From Hippasteria phrygiana (lineage: Eukaryota; Echinodermata; Asteroidea; Valvatida; Goniasteridae), in assembly GCA_037893225.1 (NCBI GenBank), contig JAZGUH010000401.1:992001-1056000 (forward strand): a stretch of 64,000 bases of DNA. Reading direction: 5' to 3'. Every line of letters starts with the position of its first letter. Positions within the stretch are counted from its first letter, which is position 1. The position numbers were made by a program, and so were the translations under genes. This document shows, in pieces, positions 1 through 13,200 of the stretch. A model generated the notes under the pieces. That model did not search any database. It had not been told where the DNA came from and was given only the letters and a program-made list of their open reading frames with translations.

Positions 1-419
1 GGTCTCTTTCACCATCAACTCCAACACTGCTTGGCAGAAGAAGAGTTGAAAGATCTGCATGGGTGTCAGGTGACTGAAATCTTCAGTACATCCAAGTCTC
101 TTCACTTAAGTTTACAGGTGGGCGCTTGCTGTAGGAGGTGCTTGCTTTATGCCATCCAGTCCTGAACATTCAAAAATGTAAGAGGGTAGAAAGTCATTTG
201 AGGGCACATTTTCTTAAAGTTTTCTTCATAAGATTCGTTATTTTTCGATTGGTATCAATTTAAAGCTTGTAATCTAAACTCTTCATTGATTTGCCGATCT
301 GACCAATATTTCCACAAATAGACCAATGAGAGACACTTTTAGGAGATACCAAGGCTACCCCGAATTGTGAGCCTCTCTTAGGTATTTATGAATTGACGTT
401 TAACTATTTTCCCCGACAG
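1..419. other. Upstream intron sequence; no supported exon
   Basis: This stretch ends in a pyrimidine-rich tract and AG acceptor just before the MAM exon. A plus-strand frame is open from base 1 to about 165, but it has no MAM-like pattern (no C-x-F-x-Y block) and no convincing splice signals in the needed phase. I treat it as intron. The N-terminal MAM exons must lie before the window. Confidence 0.5.
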
Positions 420-632
420 GCTCCCTCAGTGTATTCATGATACCGGAGATTGGTGCGCAGGGAATACGTGTCTTCACGCGCAGTGGCGAACAAACAGCTG
501 GCGACGAGTGGCTCCAAGCGGTGATTGTCATCAATGAAACATCGGACTTTAGAATCCTCTTCCAAGTAATAAGCGGATCGTCCTCTAAGTCGGATGTCGC
601 AATTGATGACATAGAAATATCACCAGACTTAG
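420..632 (+). CDS. Exon: C-terminal part of a MAM domain
   Basis: The exon follows a CGACAG acceptor, starts in phase 1 (second base of a Gly codon) and ends before GTATTA in phase 1. The translation begins GSLSVFMIPEIG and contains RSGEQTAGDEWLQA, then FRILFQVISGSSS and DVAIDDIEIS. This is the standard end of a MAM domain: a G-x-L-x-V strand, W-x-R/G-x-G near the D-E-W-x-x-A block, a strand with F-x-I-x-F, and the terminal A-I-D-D-I motif. MAM domains are about 160 residues, so roughly the last 65 are here. The split Asp codon at the exon end joins exactly to the first HYR exon, giving a direct MAM-HYR junction. Confidence 0.85.
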
Positions 633-3600
633 GTATTATAGCAACAAGTGGGAGGGGCAGTAGTTGATTTTCGTTAAGGGCGGGGCTAGATTTCACAAAT
701 ACACTTTATCCGGCTTTGAACTATTTCAATATCGTGCAAGCACGTTTTGTTCGGTTTGTGAAGGATTTCTTTTTACGAAATACGCTAGGCTAGAACTTTG
801 TCTTTTATTCTATGCAGATTAAAGCTCTACATGACCCAAAAATCAATGTAATTTGACTATAAATAAAATTACCACTGACTTGAGACGTACTTATACAGGG
901 TGGCCAAAAACAACAACACAGGAACGGCAAACTTCCGCTTCCCTAAGACTCAAACAACCTATACCAATGCATGGGTAATTTTGTTAAAAGAAAAAATGAT
1001 ACCAAGATCTTCCGATTCGGTCCAGTAGTTTTTGTTCTAGAACCTATTTTATGAAACAAAGTCGGGGGTATTTGTTCCGGCCCGGGGTACTGAAGAAGTA
1101 TGCTATCATCATGCTCTTTTTTGCGCATGGAACAAATGGCCAAGTGACCCGACTTTGCTTCACAAAATGGGCTCTGGAGCAAAAACTACAGTACCGAATC
1201 GGGAGGTCTTAGTATCATTTTTCTTCTAAATATATTCTCTATCCATTGGTACAGGTGGTTTGACTCTATAGGCAGTGGAAGTATGCCGTTCTGTTTTTGG
1301 TGGCCACCCTTTATTAGTATTATTATTAACGCTTTCATTGCAATAAGACAAGGCATGCATTAATTTGAAATTTGGCATTCAAAGGGACACAAAGTCAAAA
1401 GTGTAAGTCCTAAAATTAATATGGTCGGTAAGATCATTCAAAAGTAGAACACGTGTATAATCATGTACACTATCATCCCTAGAGAATGCGCCGTTTTACT
1501 AAACATTATTGAAGAAAATAATTTCTGGGACGCCAGTTTGGTTCGGAAAAGTAGACCTGTTAGAAACCCGATGAACGCATCGCTTTTTGCCAGTTATTTT
1601 ACAACAAATGGCAATTGGAGGAGGAAAGTTGTTTTTCCGCCCCCAAGGCACTGTGTTCCTTTAATAGCGTGTTTACAGAGATTTCAATAATACAGGTGCG
1701 TTGAGCATTTGTGTCTTTGATGTGTAATTATTCTGATGACCAACTTGCCCTATCAGCATGGAAGTAACAACCTGATCGTCTTTATTCTATTTTTATCTAT
1801 TTGCGCTAATTAACGTGCGTCATTTATCTTACTTCACGCACACAGATACTGAAGCTCCTAATATCACCTGCCCAAGCAGTGTCCCATCCTTGGAAACAGA
1901 CAAGGGCATGGCGAATGCGACTGCAATATGGTCACCAATGCCATCAGCTACCGATAATGCAGATACATTTGAATCGACGGACATAGCATGCGATGACGAT
2001 GCAGGCAGTGTTGTGGAGTCTGGTGGTATGTATGCATTGGGCACAACTACGGTAACGTGCACTGCAACCGATGCTGCCATGAACACGGAATCATGCCAAT
2101 TCACCATTAAAGTTGTTGGTAAGACATGTAATGATATCAGAATGTTAGTACTTGTTGAACTGTTTTTCTTGGAACGATTACACTTTTCCCCATCCCATCA
2201 CCACGGTAAAACCAACCCATCGCGACATCTTTTAGATATAACCAAACCTTTGACAAAGAGTGCAGGATATTCATACATTAAATAATTCACCCATATACAG
2301 GCGTTCTTGCATTGATTTGTCGAACAAACAGCACATGATTGAGCCCGAAAGATTTTGACTGAAATGGGTAGCTCACTGGACGCTGAGATGGGTCCATTTC
2401 TCATAGAGGGTTGACTGCTTTTTGTTCCTAAATGCAAAATATATGAAAATCGTTGAAGACGTTTCAGAAATATTGCCTCATATAAAGCCATGCTAATCTT
2501 TGTTTGATAATCTGAAACATGTTATCTATCTATCATATTCAATAAGGATAGAAGCACTTTCTTCAAATATTAGGCTAAAAACATACTTGTACTTGACGGG
2601 TCTCCCATTCATTTGTGTGAAGCTATATTCTGCGGCACTTTGTACCTGCCACTGTGATTGGTAATGGGAACCAAGCAAATACGTGAAAACTTGATCTGAA
2701 TAAGAAGAGATTTTTGCCATTTCCCCACGTAGTATTAAGTACAGTAAGTTCAGTATTTTCGGAGAGCCTGTGGGACAAAATTCGCAGGCTTAAAAATAGT
2801 ACTCGGGCGGGAATGACACCCACGACCCCCTGCTTACTTGTGCAGATGTAACCACTCCCGACCACCGTTTGAAGACGTCAGGAAAGAACAAAAATCCATT
2901 CAAATTTACATCATCCCCGACGCAAATTCCATCATCACAACTTTATCTGAAGTCTAGAGTAGTATTGGACTGGGTTCTCCCAATCAAATTACAATCTGCA
3001 ATCTGCTGCTCTGCCAATTACCTGGTTGCATTCGATTCCTGCAAGAGTAGGCCTGTGATCTTTTCCTCACAGGCTCTCGGAAGAATTGAGCATATGCTTA
3101 ACACCAAATGGGGAAGGGCAAAAACAACATTTACTATTGGAAAATATCCATCTCTGCACGAGTCCCTATGTTTATTTCGAGGAGTCTATAATAAGTACCT
3201 GGGGCATCCAAATGGTCTGCAGTTCAAACTCTTAGTTTGAAAAACAGTGCTTATATTGCTTGGTCTTACAAAAAGGAACTTGTTAAAATTATAAGTTAAA
3301 ATCTGTACAAAGTGCAGCATGAAATGCCAGGCGATGCCTTCAAACTTTGAATCTTTTCTAAACACCTCAACAAAAGTACTTTTCCCCTAAATGAATCTTT
3401 ATAGTTCCTAAGATGTACACAGGTTTTTCATTAAAGCCTGCGAGGTACCATCACAATATTCATCCACTGTTACGCCATCGCACTAAGATGTTTAGTAGGT
3501 GTGAATAACGTGTAATACGTTTGTTTTGGTGAACACAATCCCTTCTCAAATGGTTTAAACAAACGTTCTAGAGGCCCTCTAGACCCTGAGAAACAATTTC

Positions 3601-6600
3601 AAGCAAAGCAACCTTATACGGGCTACACAGAAGCCAATATATCTTAGCCCCGCCCCCTCCCCCAAAAAAACAAAAGCAAAGAAAAACTCTTTAAAAAAAC
3701 AAAAACAAAACGCAAGTAGGTTCAATGTCTGACTAAAATAATGTCTGGGAACGTAACATCTGGTGACAGGATGATTGATTGCCTTGTGATGAGAGCAGCA
3801 TAAGCCACACAAATCCTATGGTAATTGTACTTCGTGTAGTATTTGTGTGTCAAATTCTGGGTCAGTGGTTCAACCCAGGCTAAAGGGACTATAACCATGC
3901 TGTTTGGTTAGGTTTCAAAAGGGAACTTGTGGAGTTTGAGAATTATTTACCGAAACGTGGCGGAGTAAACAAGAATTGTTTACAAAGCTACTAACAAAAA
4001 TAGTGCCATGGCACCTCGCAGGGTTTAACCTTGGTGGAGATCATCAGTGGGACCCGTGGAACAGATACTGAAACTGACTAGCCCATACCTACTGTTATGC
4101 ATGAATGAGCAGAGTGTGAAGGAGATAATGACACATTTAAGAAAAAAAAACAGCCCCAGCAACTTGGGGTAGCTGGTCTCGGATATCACGCGCTGTGGAC
4201 GTTCTTGTTCTGTGAGCGCAAGATTGACTGCAAGACGATCATCCGCTTTGGTTATGACTTTGGGCAAGGGCGTCGATCGGTGGGGGAAGGAGGGGACATC
4301 CCCCCCCCCACTTTTTAGAGTGGGGGACAGCATATCAGATCCACCCCCCCAACACCACTTTGTGATTGTCAATTATACTAATTATTGACCTATGGGCTTG
4401 CCGGTGCATGCAAAGGACCACTCCACGCGTAGACTTGAAGACAAGTCGTTAGACAGTCGTGTTTTGTCCGCAGGCGTCGCCATTATATTACCAGCGCGGT
4501 ACGTTATGTTAATACGCCCGCCGTTCGTGAAGTTCCGACATGTCTAACGACTTGACTTACATGTCTAGTCTCGGGGTACGTCCTTAGCGGTGCGACGTCT
4601 AGCGCGCAACAGCCGGCCGACAGCGCCCTCTAGCAACACACATACTGACACGCCAAGGCCAAATCGCTAAGAACGTCTTGGCTATTTCGCATGGGAGCGC
4701 GCGCGACCTGTTATGCATAATTTAACAGGCGGGTCAAACGAATAATCGCGCTTGCGCACTGGAGGAAACTCATGTTTTAGTAATAACTTACTAGTCAGTT
4801 AACGTTCTGAGCAGAGAGATTCTGGACTGACTGGAAAACAGGATTGAGAATCTTCGGATTGTTCCAAAATGTGATCTGGAATATCAGACGTTATATCTGA
4901 CGACATCAGTCCCAGATGTTCAGCACGATGTAACTGATCAACGGCCAGGGCTTTCAATGGCACTACGACAATAACCAGCGCTTTCTCCTGTTTGCATTCG
5001 GTTACTTCGTTTTGTTCAAGCATAGCTATGGTTTAGGAAATGGAGCAGCTTGAAAAATTACACTCTTGCAAAATCCCGTTGGTAAATTATCAAACAGATC
5101 ATGGCCACGTACAAATTGATGAATGACACTTATCTGATGACTTTTTAGCTTTCCAAAGCCCAGTTTTTTGCTGTAAAATATATCGCTTTGTCCACGCGAT
5201 CAGACATTTTTTTCCAACAAACTACGAATGGCTTGGTACTGCGCTGCACCAGGAAGGAAGGCTGCACGTACACACGTACGGATACCCCTAGAATTTAACT
5301 ATGAGGCTCCTACCATGTACCAGAGCCCCATAGAAAGAAGCCCAATTTTCACATAGGCTACTACAGCAATATAGAACACAATTTTCATGCACTGTGTTTA
5401 CACTGTGCACACAAAAACTGCTGCAAAGTTTACCCAAAAATCTGTCTGTTGCTTACTTTACATCCCCACCTTGTGTGCACCAAGCAAAGGATCCGTCGAA
5501 TCTGTCCCAATTTTAGAAAAAAAGGGAAAAAATCCCTGTTCCAAACTGAAGCATTTTGAATCTCAAGAAGCAATATGACCCAGTGCAAAGGTCAGACATA
5601 AGCCAATCACTTCACAGGGCTGTTGAGATTAATCATTAATAATCAACAGCCCTGTGAAGTGTGATTGGCTCATGCCTGACCATTGTACTGGGTATTGTTG
5701 CTTCTTGTAAATTCATATTGCTTCAGTCTGGAACTACAGGGATTTGTTCACCTCTTTTTTCTGAAATTGGGACAGATTCGATTGATCCTTTGCTTGGTGC
5801 ACACAAGTTGAGGATGTAAAGTAAGCAACAGACAGATTTTTTGGGTAAACTTTTTAGCGGTTTTTGTGCGCACAGTGTAAACACTATGGATGAAAATTGT
5901 GTTCTTATTCTTGCTGCAGTAGCCTATGGGAAAATTGGGCTTCTTTCTATGGGCTCTGGTACTGGTAGGAGCCCCATATAGTTCTAGGGGTAACGTACGG
6001 ACGCGTACACCCGACGTGAGTACAGAAACTAGACTAGTGAGTGTTTGCGATTTACATGCAACAATGAAGCTACGTCACACGCGCATGCAAATGCCACACA
6101 GTTCTGCTCGCGATTTCGCGATGTACGTCGCACCGCTAAGGACGTCTTGGAACCAAGACTAGTCTCGGGGCGGATATTCAGATATGCAACCAGCGCATGT
6201 AATATGTATGCATCATAAAGCAGCCAATGTTAAAGGAACACATTGCCTTCAAATGTCATGAAATTTTGCTGTTTGGAAATGTTCCTTATCTTTTATAAGA
6301 GTTGTTCATGCAAAAAAACATGTATAATGTGTTGTAATTAGTGAGTAGTGATTACAAAACGAAAAATTGGCCTCTGACCCCTGACATCTGACCCGCGAAA
6401 CATAGACTTATTTCCAGTAGTAAATACCACCGTCTAAATAATGCGCAAAATACGCTGTAAGAGTCTTTAGGCTGGCGCCGCAGCCAGTGGCCTTGTAAAC
6501 CTATCAGATGATCGTCAGGTACCATTCTCTACCTCGCGACATATCGCCAGTGCTGCGCGCCGTGCCACAGTAATCAAAACGGATTAACAGAACGTACTTC

Positions 6601-7224
6601 AACCAGCTACGACTGGAAATACGACTGTTGAACACGGTCCGCCATTTTGTGGAGTCAAAAATTTGGTTCTACAAAATGGTGGACCGTTATTTCTCACGAA
6701 ATTAAACAAAAACCACGCAATTTGAAGGGCTAGTTATGTGAATCTTTATATTCTACTTTTAAAGAAGCTTCCCGACCATATCCATTTCAGTTTTATAGCC
6801 CAAATCGGAAAATCCAAAGCAATGTGTCCCTTTAACCTATCTTACATAATAAGAAGCACCATTAGGCCTATTGGGATTTGTTTGTTTTTTCTAGGTCAAA
6901 GTAATCTTCTTCTTTTTTCTACAAGGAGATATCTCAAACCCCCCTTCAAAGAATGAGGGCGCGTCTGTTGTAAATGTAACTCTATCACATGCGCGCGTGA
7001 CGCCCGATACCTGTACGACCTTATTTCTAGCTGTGTACTGTATACCTTGCGCGATGTGCCATATGGTTAGCACTGAAAGATGTAACATGGATATTCATAT
7101 TCCCCTGATTCTTAACCAATCAGACTGCTCCGTTTCATTTCAGTAGCGAGCCCCATATGTTGTGCAAAAAGCTGAGAACCTATTATTCAAGTCGGTAATT
7201 GGATTCGAAGCGCACGCATGTTGG

Positions 7225-7264
<40 letters not shown>

Positions 7265-10200
7265 TTTCCTCAATTGCCGGATAGGGCGACACATAATCCT
7301 GGAAAAGAGTGGGTTAGGGTGACCTGGTCGAATAGGGCGACACATAACTGTCGCCCTATTGTGAAAGTCGCCCTTTTGGAGTGTTTTTTAGTAAGGCGCG
7401 TTGGGAAAGTGCTCTAAAAGGGCGACACTCGTGTCGCCCAATTAGAGTTTTTTCGGAAAGAGTCGCCCATTTGCCGCATCCAGGAGATTTCTAATAATTA
7501 TTATTATTTAAAAACGCTTTCCATGTCACAATGACATCTCAAAGCGCTGTACAATTACAAATAAGTGTGTACAAACACTCGTAAAACAACTAATTAAAAA
7601 CCAACTAAATTCAAATACATTTTCAAAGTGAACCGCTGGCAGGAGCGGGATTCGAACCTGCGACATCCGGGTTACCGTACCGGCGCTCTACCAACTCGGC
7701 TATCTTGCCCTATGTTGGCGGTCTCCCAAATTGTCAGTATCTTTGTCAGTAAATTTAAGTAGTTAAAAATACTGTTTAAAAAGATAAGTTTTCAAAGAAA
7801 TTTAAAAAATGTCAACACTATCAGCAGAACGTAATGCTGCCTATTGCATAGTCGCGGAGCAAACATTGTGAAAGAACGACCACCATAACGGGTTTTGCTA
7901 AGCGACTGCCATAGACAGTACCACCCCTGAAGTTGTCGATCGCAAACGGTGTGTAGTTGATTTAGGAGTTAGCAACTCGCACAGGATGTACGTACCGTCC
8001 CAGCAACTGAAACGGTGTGCGCATACCCTGGCCCTGGACGAATGAAACCGTCCAATTACCGAATTGATTTCAAGTCAAGACCACGCGCAGAATGCTCCCT
8101 TACAAAAATGTCCCATGGTAGTTTCCCATGGTAATTTCCCATGGGAACTTCCCATGGGAACTTCCCATGGGGAATTCCCATGGGGTTCCCACGGGGGATT
8201 TGGACCCCATGTACGCAATGGGAACCCATGCATCCCATGGGTAATTTCCCATACCCCCCCGTGGGTAATTTCCCATGCCCCCCGTGGGTGATTTCCCATG
8301 CCCCCCGTGGGTGATTTCCCATGCCCCCCGTGGGTGATTTCCCATGCCCCCCGTGGGTGATTTCCCATGCCCCCCGTGGGTGATTTCCCATGCCCCCCGT
8401 GGGTGATTTCCCATGCCCCCCGTGGGTGATTTCCCATGCCCCCCGTGGGTGATTTCCCATGCCCCCCGTGGGTGATTTCCCATGCCCCCCGTGGGTGATT
8501 TCCCATTCCCCCGTGGGTGATTTCCCATGCCCCCCGTGGGTGATTTCCCATGCCCCCGTGGGTGATTTCCCATGCCCCCCGTGGGTGATTTCCCATGCCC
8601 CCCGTGGGTGATTTCCCATGCCCCCCGTGGGTAATTTCCCATGCCCCCCGTGGGTAATTTCCCATGCCCCCTGTGGGTAATTTCCCATGCCCCCCGTGGG
8701 TAATTTCCCATGCCCCCCGTGGGTAATTTCCCATGCCCCCCGTGGGTAATTTCCCATGCCCCCGTGGGTAATTTCCCATGCCTCCGTGGGTAATTTCCCA
8801 TGCCCCCCGTGGGTAATTTCCCATGCCCCCCGTGGGTAATTTCCCATGCCCCCGTGGGTAATTTTCCATGCCCCCCGTGGGTAATTTCCCATGCCCCCGT
8901 GGGTAATTTCCCATGCCCCCCGTGGGTAATTTCCCATGCCCCCCGTGGGTAATTTCCCATGCCCCCCGTGGGTAATTTCCCATGCCCCCCGTGGGTAATT
9001 TCCCATGCCCCCCGTGGGTAATTTCGCATTCATCCTGTATAGATTATAGGTATAGATTACCTCAAGACATAAGAGTATGTTGATAAAACTTTGATCAGTA
9101 CAATAAAATCTGCATGTAATCTTTGACCCTGTGTGAAACAGATTTATTCATCAAGTTCTTTTTTACGTTACCATTTACCAAAAGAATATTAAGATCGAAA
9201 AGTTTGATTAATAGCATAATAAAACAGCTATTTGGGCAAAACTGCTGTCTCATCCACTGATCTTAAACATGAAAAATATAAGTACATTTTGTAAATATAG
9301 TTTCAATCCTAGCAGAATCTTAATCCTAACCTCCCCAAATCCATCAAAATCCATTTGCCCATTTTGGGAAATTTGGTAGGCAAGCCATTAATACCAAGTC
9401 CATCAAAATCCACCTATAGTAGTGGTGGTCTTGTGATGGATTTGGTCTTAAAGCATTATGTGAAGCAGGGTCAGTGATGGATTTTGGCGGACTTGGTCCA
9501 GCACTTAGTAAAAGACGCTAGGGAGTTTCCTGTGTGCCCCCATCATTTTTTCTCCAAAAGTTATCCAACTGCAGGATGACAAAATAACATGGTTACTATC
9601 ACAATTCCAGCAACAACATTTTTAATTATATTCTTTGGGAAAATATCAAAATTTTGGTCAATAATTAGTTTCTTTGGCTGTTCCCATATACATACCACAT
9701 GTACATAATAATGCTGGGAATTTCTGTAGGCACCTCAGACAGAAATATATTTTGGATTTTAGTCGCAAGAATTACCAAATGTAATTTCTGATTTGTCCAT
9801 ACACTCCTATAAGATTGTAATAGGCCCTACACATTTGTGACAAACAATGAAATTCATCTCCTCTTTGAAACTTTACGAAGGACTCTTGTTGTTCCATCCA
9901 ACAACGAAGCTCGGTAGCTAGTCAGTTCCAAGCATGGCATCCCCCAGTTGTAGATAATCAGCTGCAACTCCTTCATGCTCCTCTTCAAGGGAAGTACATG
10001 TACACCACTGTATATTAAAGAAAAGAGCAGAAAATACAAGAAATGAGACATTGAGACAAATTTGAATGTTTTTATTTATACACTGTTTTGTTAGTTACGT
10101 TTATGTACAGGAACAGCCTCTAGCCCGTGATTTGCAAAACAATTTCAACAGTCCTAACATTTGGTACAAATGCCTCAAGCTATTATTTAAAGCACATTTC

Positions 10201-13200
10201 ACATATTTTTTAAATTATTAATTTCCGTTTTAAAAGAAGGGATGGAAGAAGGCCTTTTTTGTTCATTACTTCTATTTTAGATCATGGAAGGCAATGTTTT
10301 CTCAGATGGCTGCTCCCATCACTGCCAATGTTTTCCAAGATGGCTTTTGCTGAAATTAAGTTATGATTCAATCCAAAATAAGCTATAAATGGGCTTAGAA
10401 ATATTAAACTAAATGTACCGAAAGCCCATCAAAACAAGTTTAATAGCCAACACTACTTTAACTAAAATTGTCCTCCAAAATGACCACATTTAAATCAACA
10501 AAAATCCATAACTTTGCAAGTTCCTTCCTCCACCATGGGTTAACTAGCTATCATGACCACGGACCACTAATTTTGGAAAGATTTTACTTCATTACCCCCA
10601 CTAATATTAGTCGGGAACAGCAACATCTTGGAAAATAACCATCCATTTGTGTTAAGAAATGTACAGATACTTGATACAAAATGTTTAATTTTGAGACTTT
10701 AATAGTCGAGAAATGTTCGTGCAATCCGGAGGAAGTGTGTTTTCTGTGTTAGATGTTCTTGGCACACTGTATGGTCACTTAACACATGCTCAAAGTGGCA
10801 CATATACATGTTGATTTCTGCCTCATTCTTTACAGATTTTGCTGACAAATCTTGAAACATGGCCACATGTTTAGACAGCTGTTCTCAAGAAGGGTTGGTT
10901 AATTTTCCAATATTTTACTGTTCCCGAATAATTTTGGTGGGGAGTAAAAAGTAAAATCTTTGACTCATTTTATTTCAAATTTTTGACTTTCTTATGATTT
11001 AAAAGAATTGAAGCAACTTAAAATGTTCATAAATCTGCCTAATTATGGGGGTTTTCGAAACGCTGGCTTCGGCTTGGCTTCGGCTCCGTCTCAGCTAGAC
11101 TTCTGAATAACTGAGAAGCAAACCAAATGGAAATATTCTATATGTTGGTGCATGTTCTACTTCAGGAACATTCATTCGGTTGATTATGAAAGGCAACATT
11201 TGAATACTTACATTTTGTTTACTTCTCAGTTATTCAGAAGTCGGAGACGAAGCCGAAGCCAAGCCGAAGCCAGCGTTTCGAAAACCCCTAAGGGGTTTTT
11301 CAAAACCTTAAGCCAGGCCTTGGCTTCGTCTTGGCTTCGTCTCGGCTTCGTCTCCGACTTCTGAATATTGAGAAGCAATAAACCAAATGGAAATATTCTA
11401 AATTTGTGCATGTTTTGTTTCAGGAACATTCATTCGATATGAAAGCAAAAATTAGAATATTTACATTTCGTTCGCTTCTCAGCTATTGAGAAGTCGGAGA
11501 CGAAGCCAAGGTTTCGAAAAAAAAAACATCAGTCCACGCGAGGCTACACGTTCATGCCTACACAACGGATATGTTCATGTAACGAAAAAAAAACTGTGCA
11601 GGCCAAAATACGCAAACGTAGGCCTACGTCCTTACATTTTCACGGTAATAACTTAAGTTATAACCATAAACTCACCAGTAGAATAATGCAGTAAACTCTC
11701 CCATGTCACCCAGGATCTAATGTTTCGTCAGACGTTGAGATATTTGCCAAGATACGACAAACAGTTGTAGCTTAAAACGGCCTGTGTCTGTCTTTGTTTG
11801 AATCGTCTCGTAACGTAAACGAACATGTTTTTTTCTTATCCGCGAGACCGCTTAACATTGATATTCCTACGCGTGAATTATTGCACAGCTAATGTTCTAT
11901 CTCAACATTATCCCGTGATTTTGGTCAAGCTTTTATCATCAAAGTACTGTTCTTTCATTAAAAAAAGCAAGAACTTTTTATCACTTTAATTGTAAAAATT
12001 GTAAAACATTTCTTTGCACCGGGTGACGCACTAGTTTAGTTTCCCTACGCGCTCATGGCGGCCGCGACCTTCCATTATATTATGCAAACACATGGTGTCT
12101 CTGTACTTGGGTACGGTGTGTGTGTGTATACTATGCATGTGATTACAACTATACATGCACAGTACATTATACACGCACACAGTCGTACTTCCCTACTACG
12201 TCCGAGGACGAAGCTTTGTGTTTCCTTTTGTTCCCTTGATATAGCCAAACCCCATAGACTAAGCACGTATCCTTACGTTCGAGGACCGATTTCAACAAAA
12301 GACTCTACGTTCGAGGACTGAAAGGATTCTTTGTGTCTCCTTTCTTCTCTTGTCCTCGGAGATATATTGCGTGCACGTACACACGTACTCACACAAACTT
12401 GCATAGTGTACGACTCAGCTTTTGGCTGAGTCGTTATGGTGCAATAACGATTGAAACTCGACTCGCGGGTCTGTATACGTTATGATAACTTAGACTCAAG
12501 TTAATTGTTTCATAGAGCATAGTTTATAGTTCCTTGCTCTATGATTGTTTCAAGTCTAATATTGTCTTGTGAAGACTGAATGGTTAATTAACGTTAGAAG
12601 TTTTATAATTGTTTTCATTGTGTGCGGGTAATATTACTTATGGCACATTGACACAGAGAATTTATGTGTAATTTAGAATTCATTTTTTTTTATCAGATTT
12701 TTTACATTTGTATCGATTTTTAATTCCCATGGGTAATTTTCCATGTCCCCCGTGGGTAATTTCCCATTTCCCCTGTGGGTAATTTCCCATGCCCTGCGTG
12801 GGTAATTTACCATGCCCCGCGTTGGTAATTTCCCATGCCCCGCGTTGGTAATTTCCCATGCCCCGCGTGGGTAATTTCCCATGCCCCGCGTGGGTAATTT
12901 CCCATGCCCCGCGTGGGTAATTTCCCATGCCCCCCGTGGGCAATTTCCCATGCCCCCCGTAGGCAATTTCCCATGCCCCCGTGGGTAATTTCCTATTCCC
13001 CGAGGGTAATTTCCCATGCCCCCGTGGGTAATTTCCCATGCCCCCATGGGTAATTTCCCATGCCCCTGTGGGTAATTTCCCATCCCCTCGTGGGTAATTT
13101 TCCATGCCCCCGTGGGTAATTTCCCATGCCCCCCGTGGGTAATTTCCCACGAATTCATGTTTCTAATTGGATTTTTAAAATTTTCATAGATTTTTAATGT

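Noticed and set aside
1..165. Upstream MAM exon
   Set aside because: The frame is open but lacks MAM residues and a donor/acceptor pair of the right phase.
2869..3240. Plus-strand open frame of 123 codons
   Set aside because: No recognisable domain, no splice phase fitting the receptor gene, and it overlaps a SINE-like remnant.
7643..7716. Functional tRNA gene
   Set aside because: Stem mismatches, a missing U before the anticodon and an attached body with a TAA tail fit a SINE better.
8239..9025. CRISPR array
   Set aside because: Units are directly adjacent with no spacers, and the genome is animal.
8056..9033. Three overlapping minus-strand open frames of 300+ codons
   Set aside because: They are produced by a 23-bp repeat without stop codons; the same 23-residue period appears in each frame, and no protein-like variation or start context exists.
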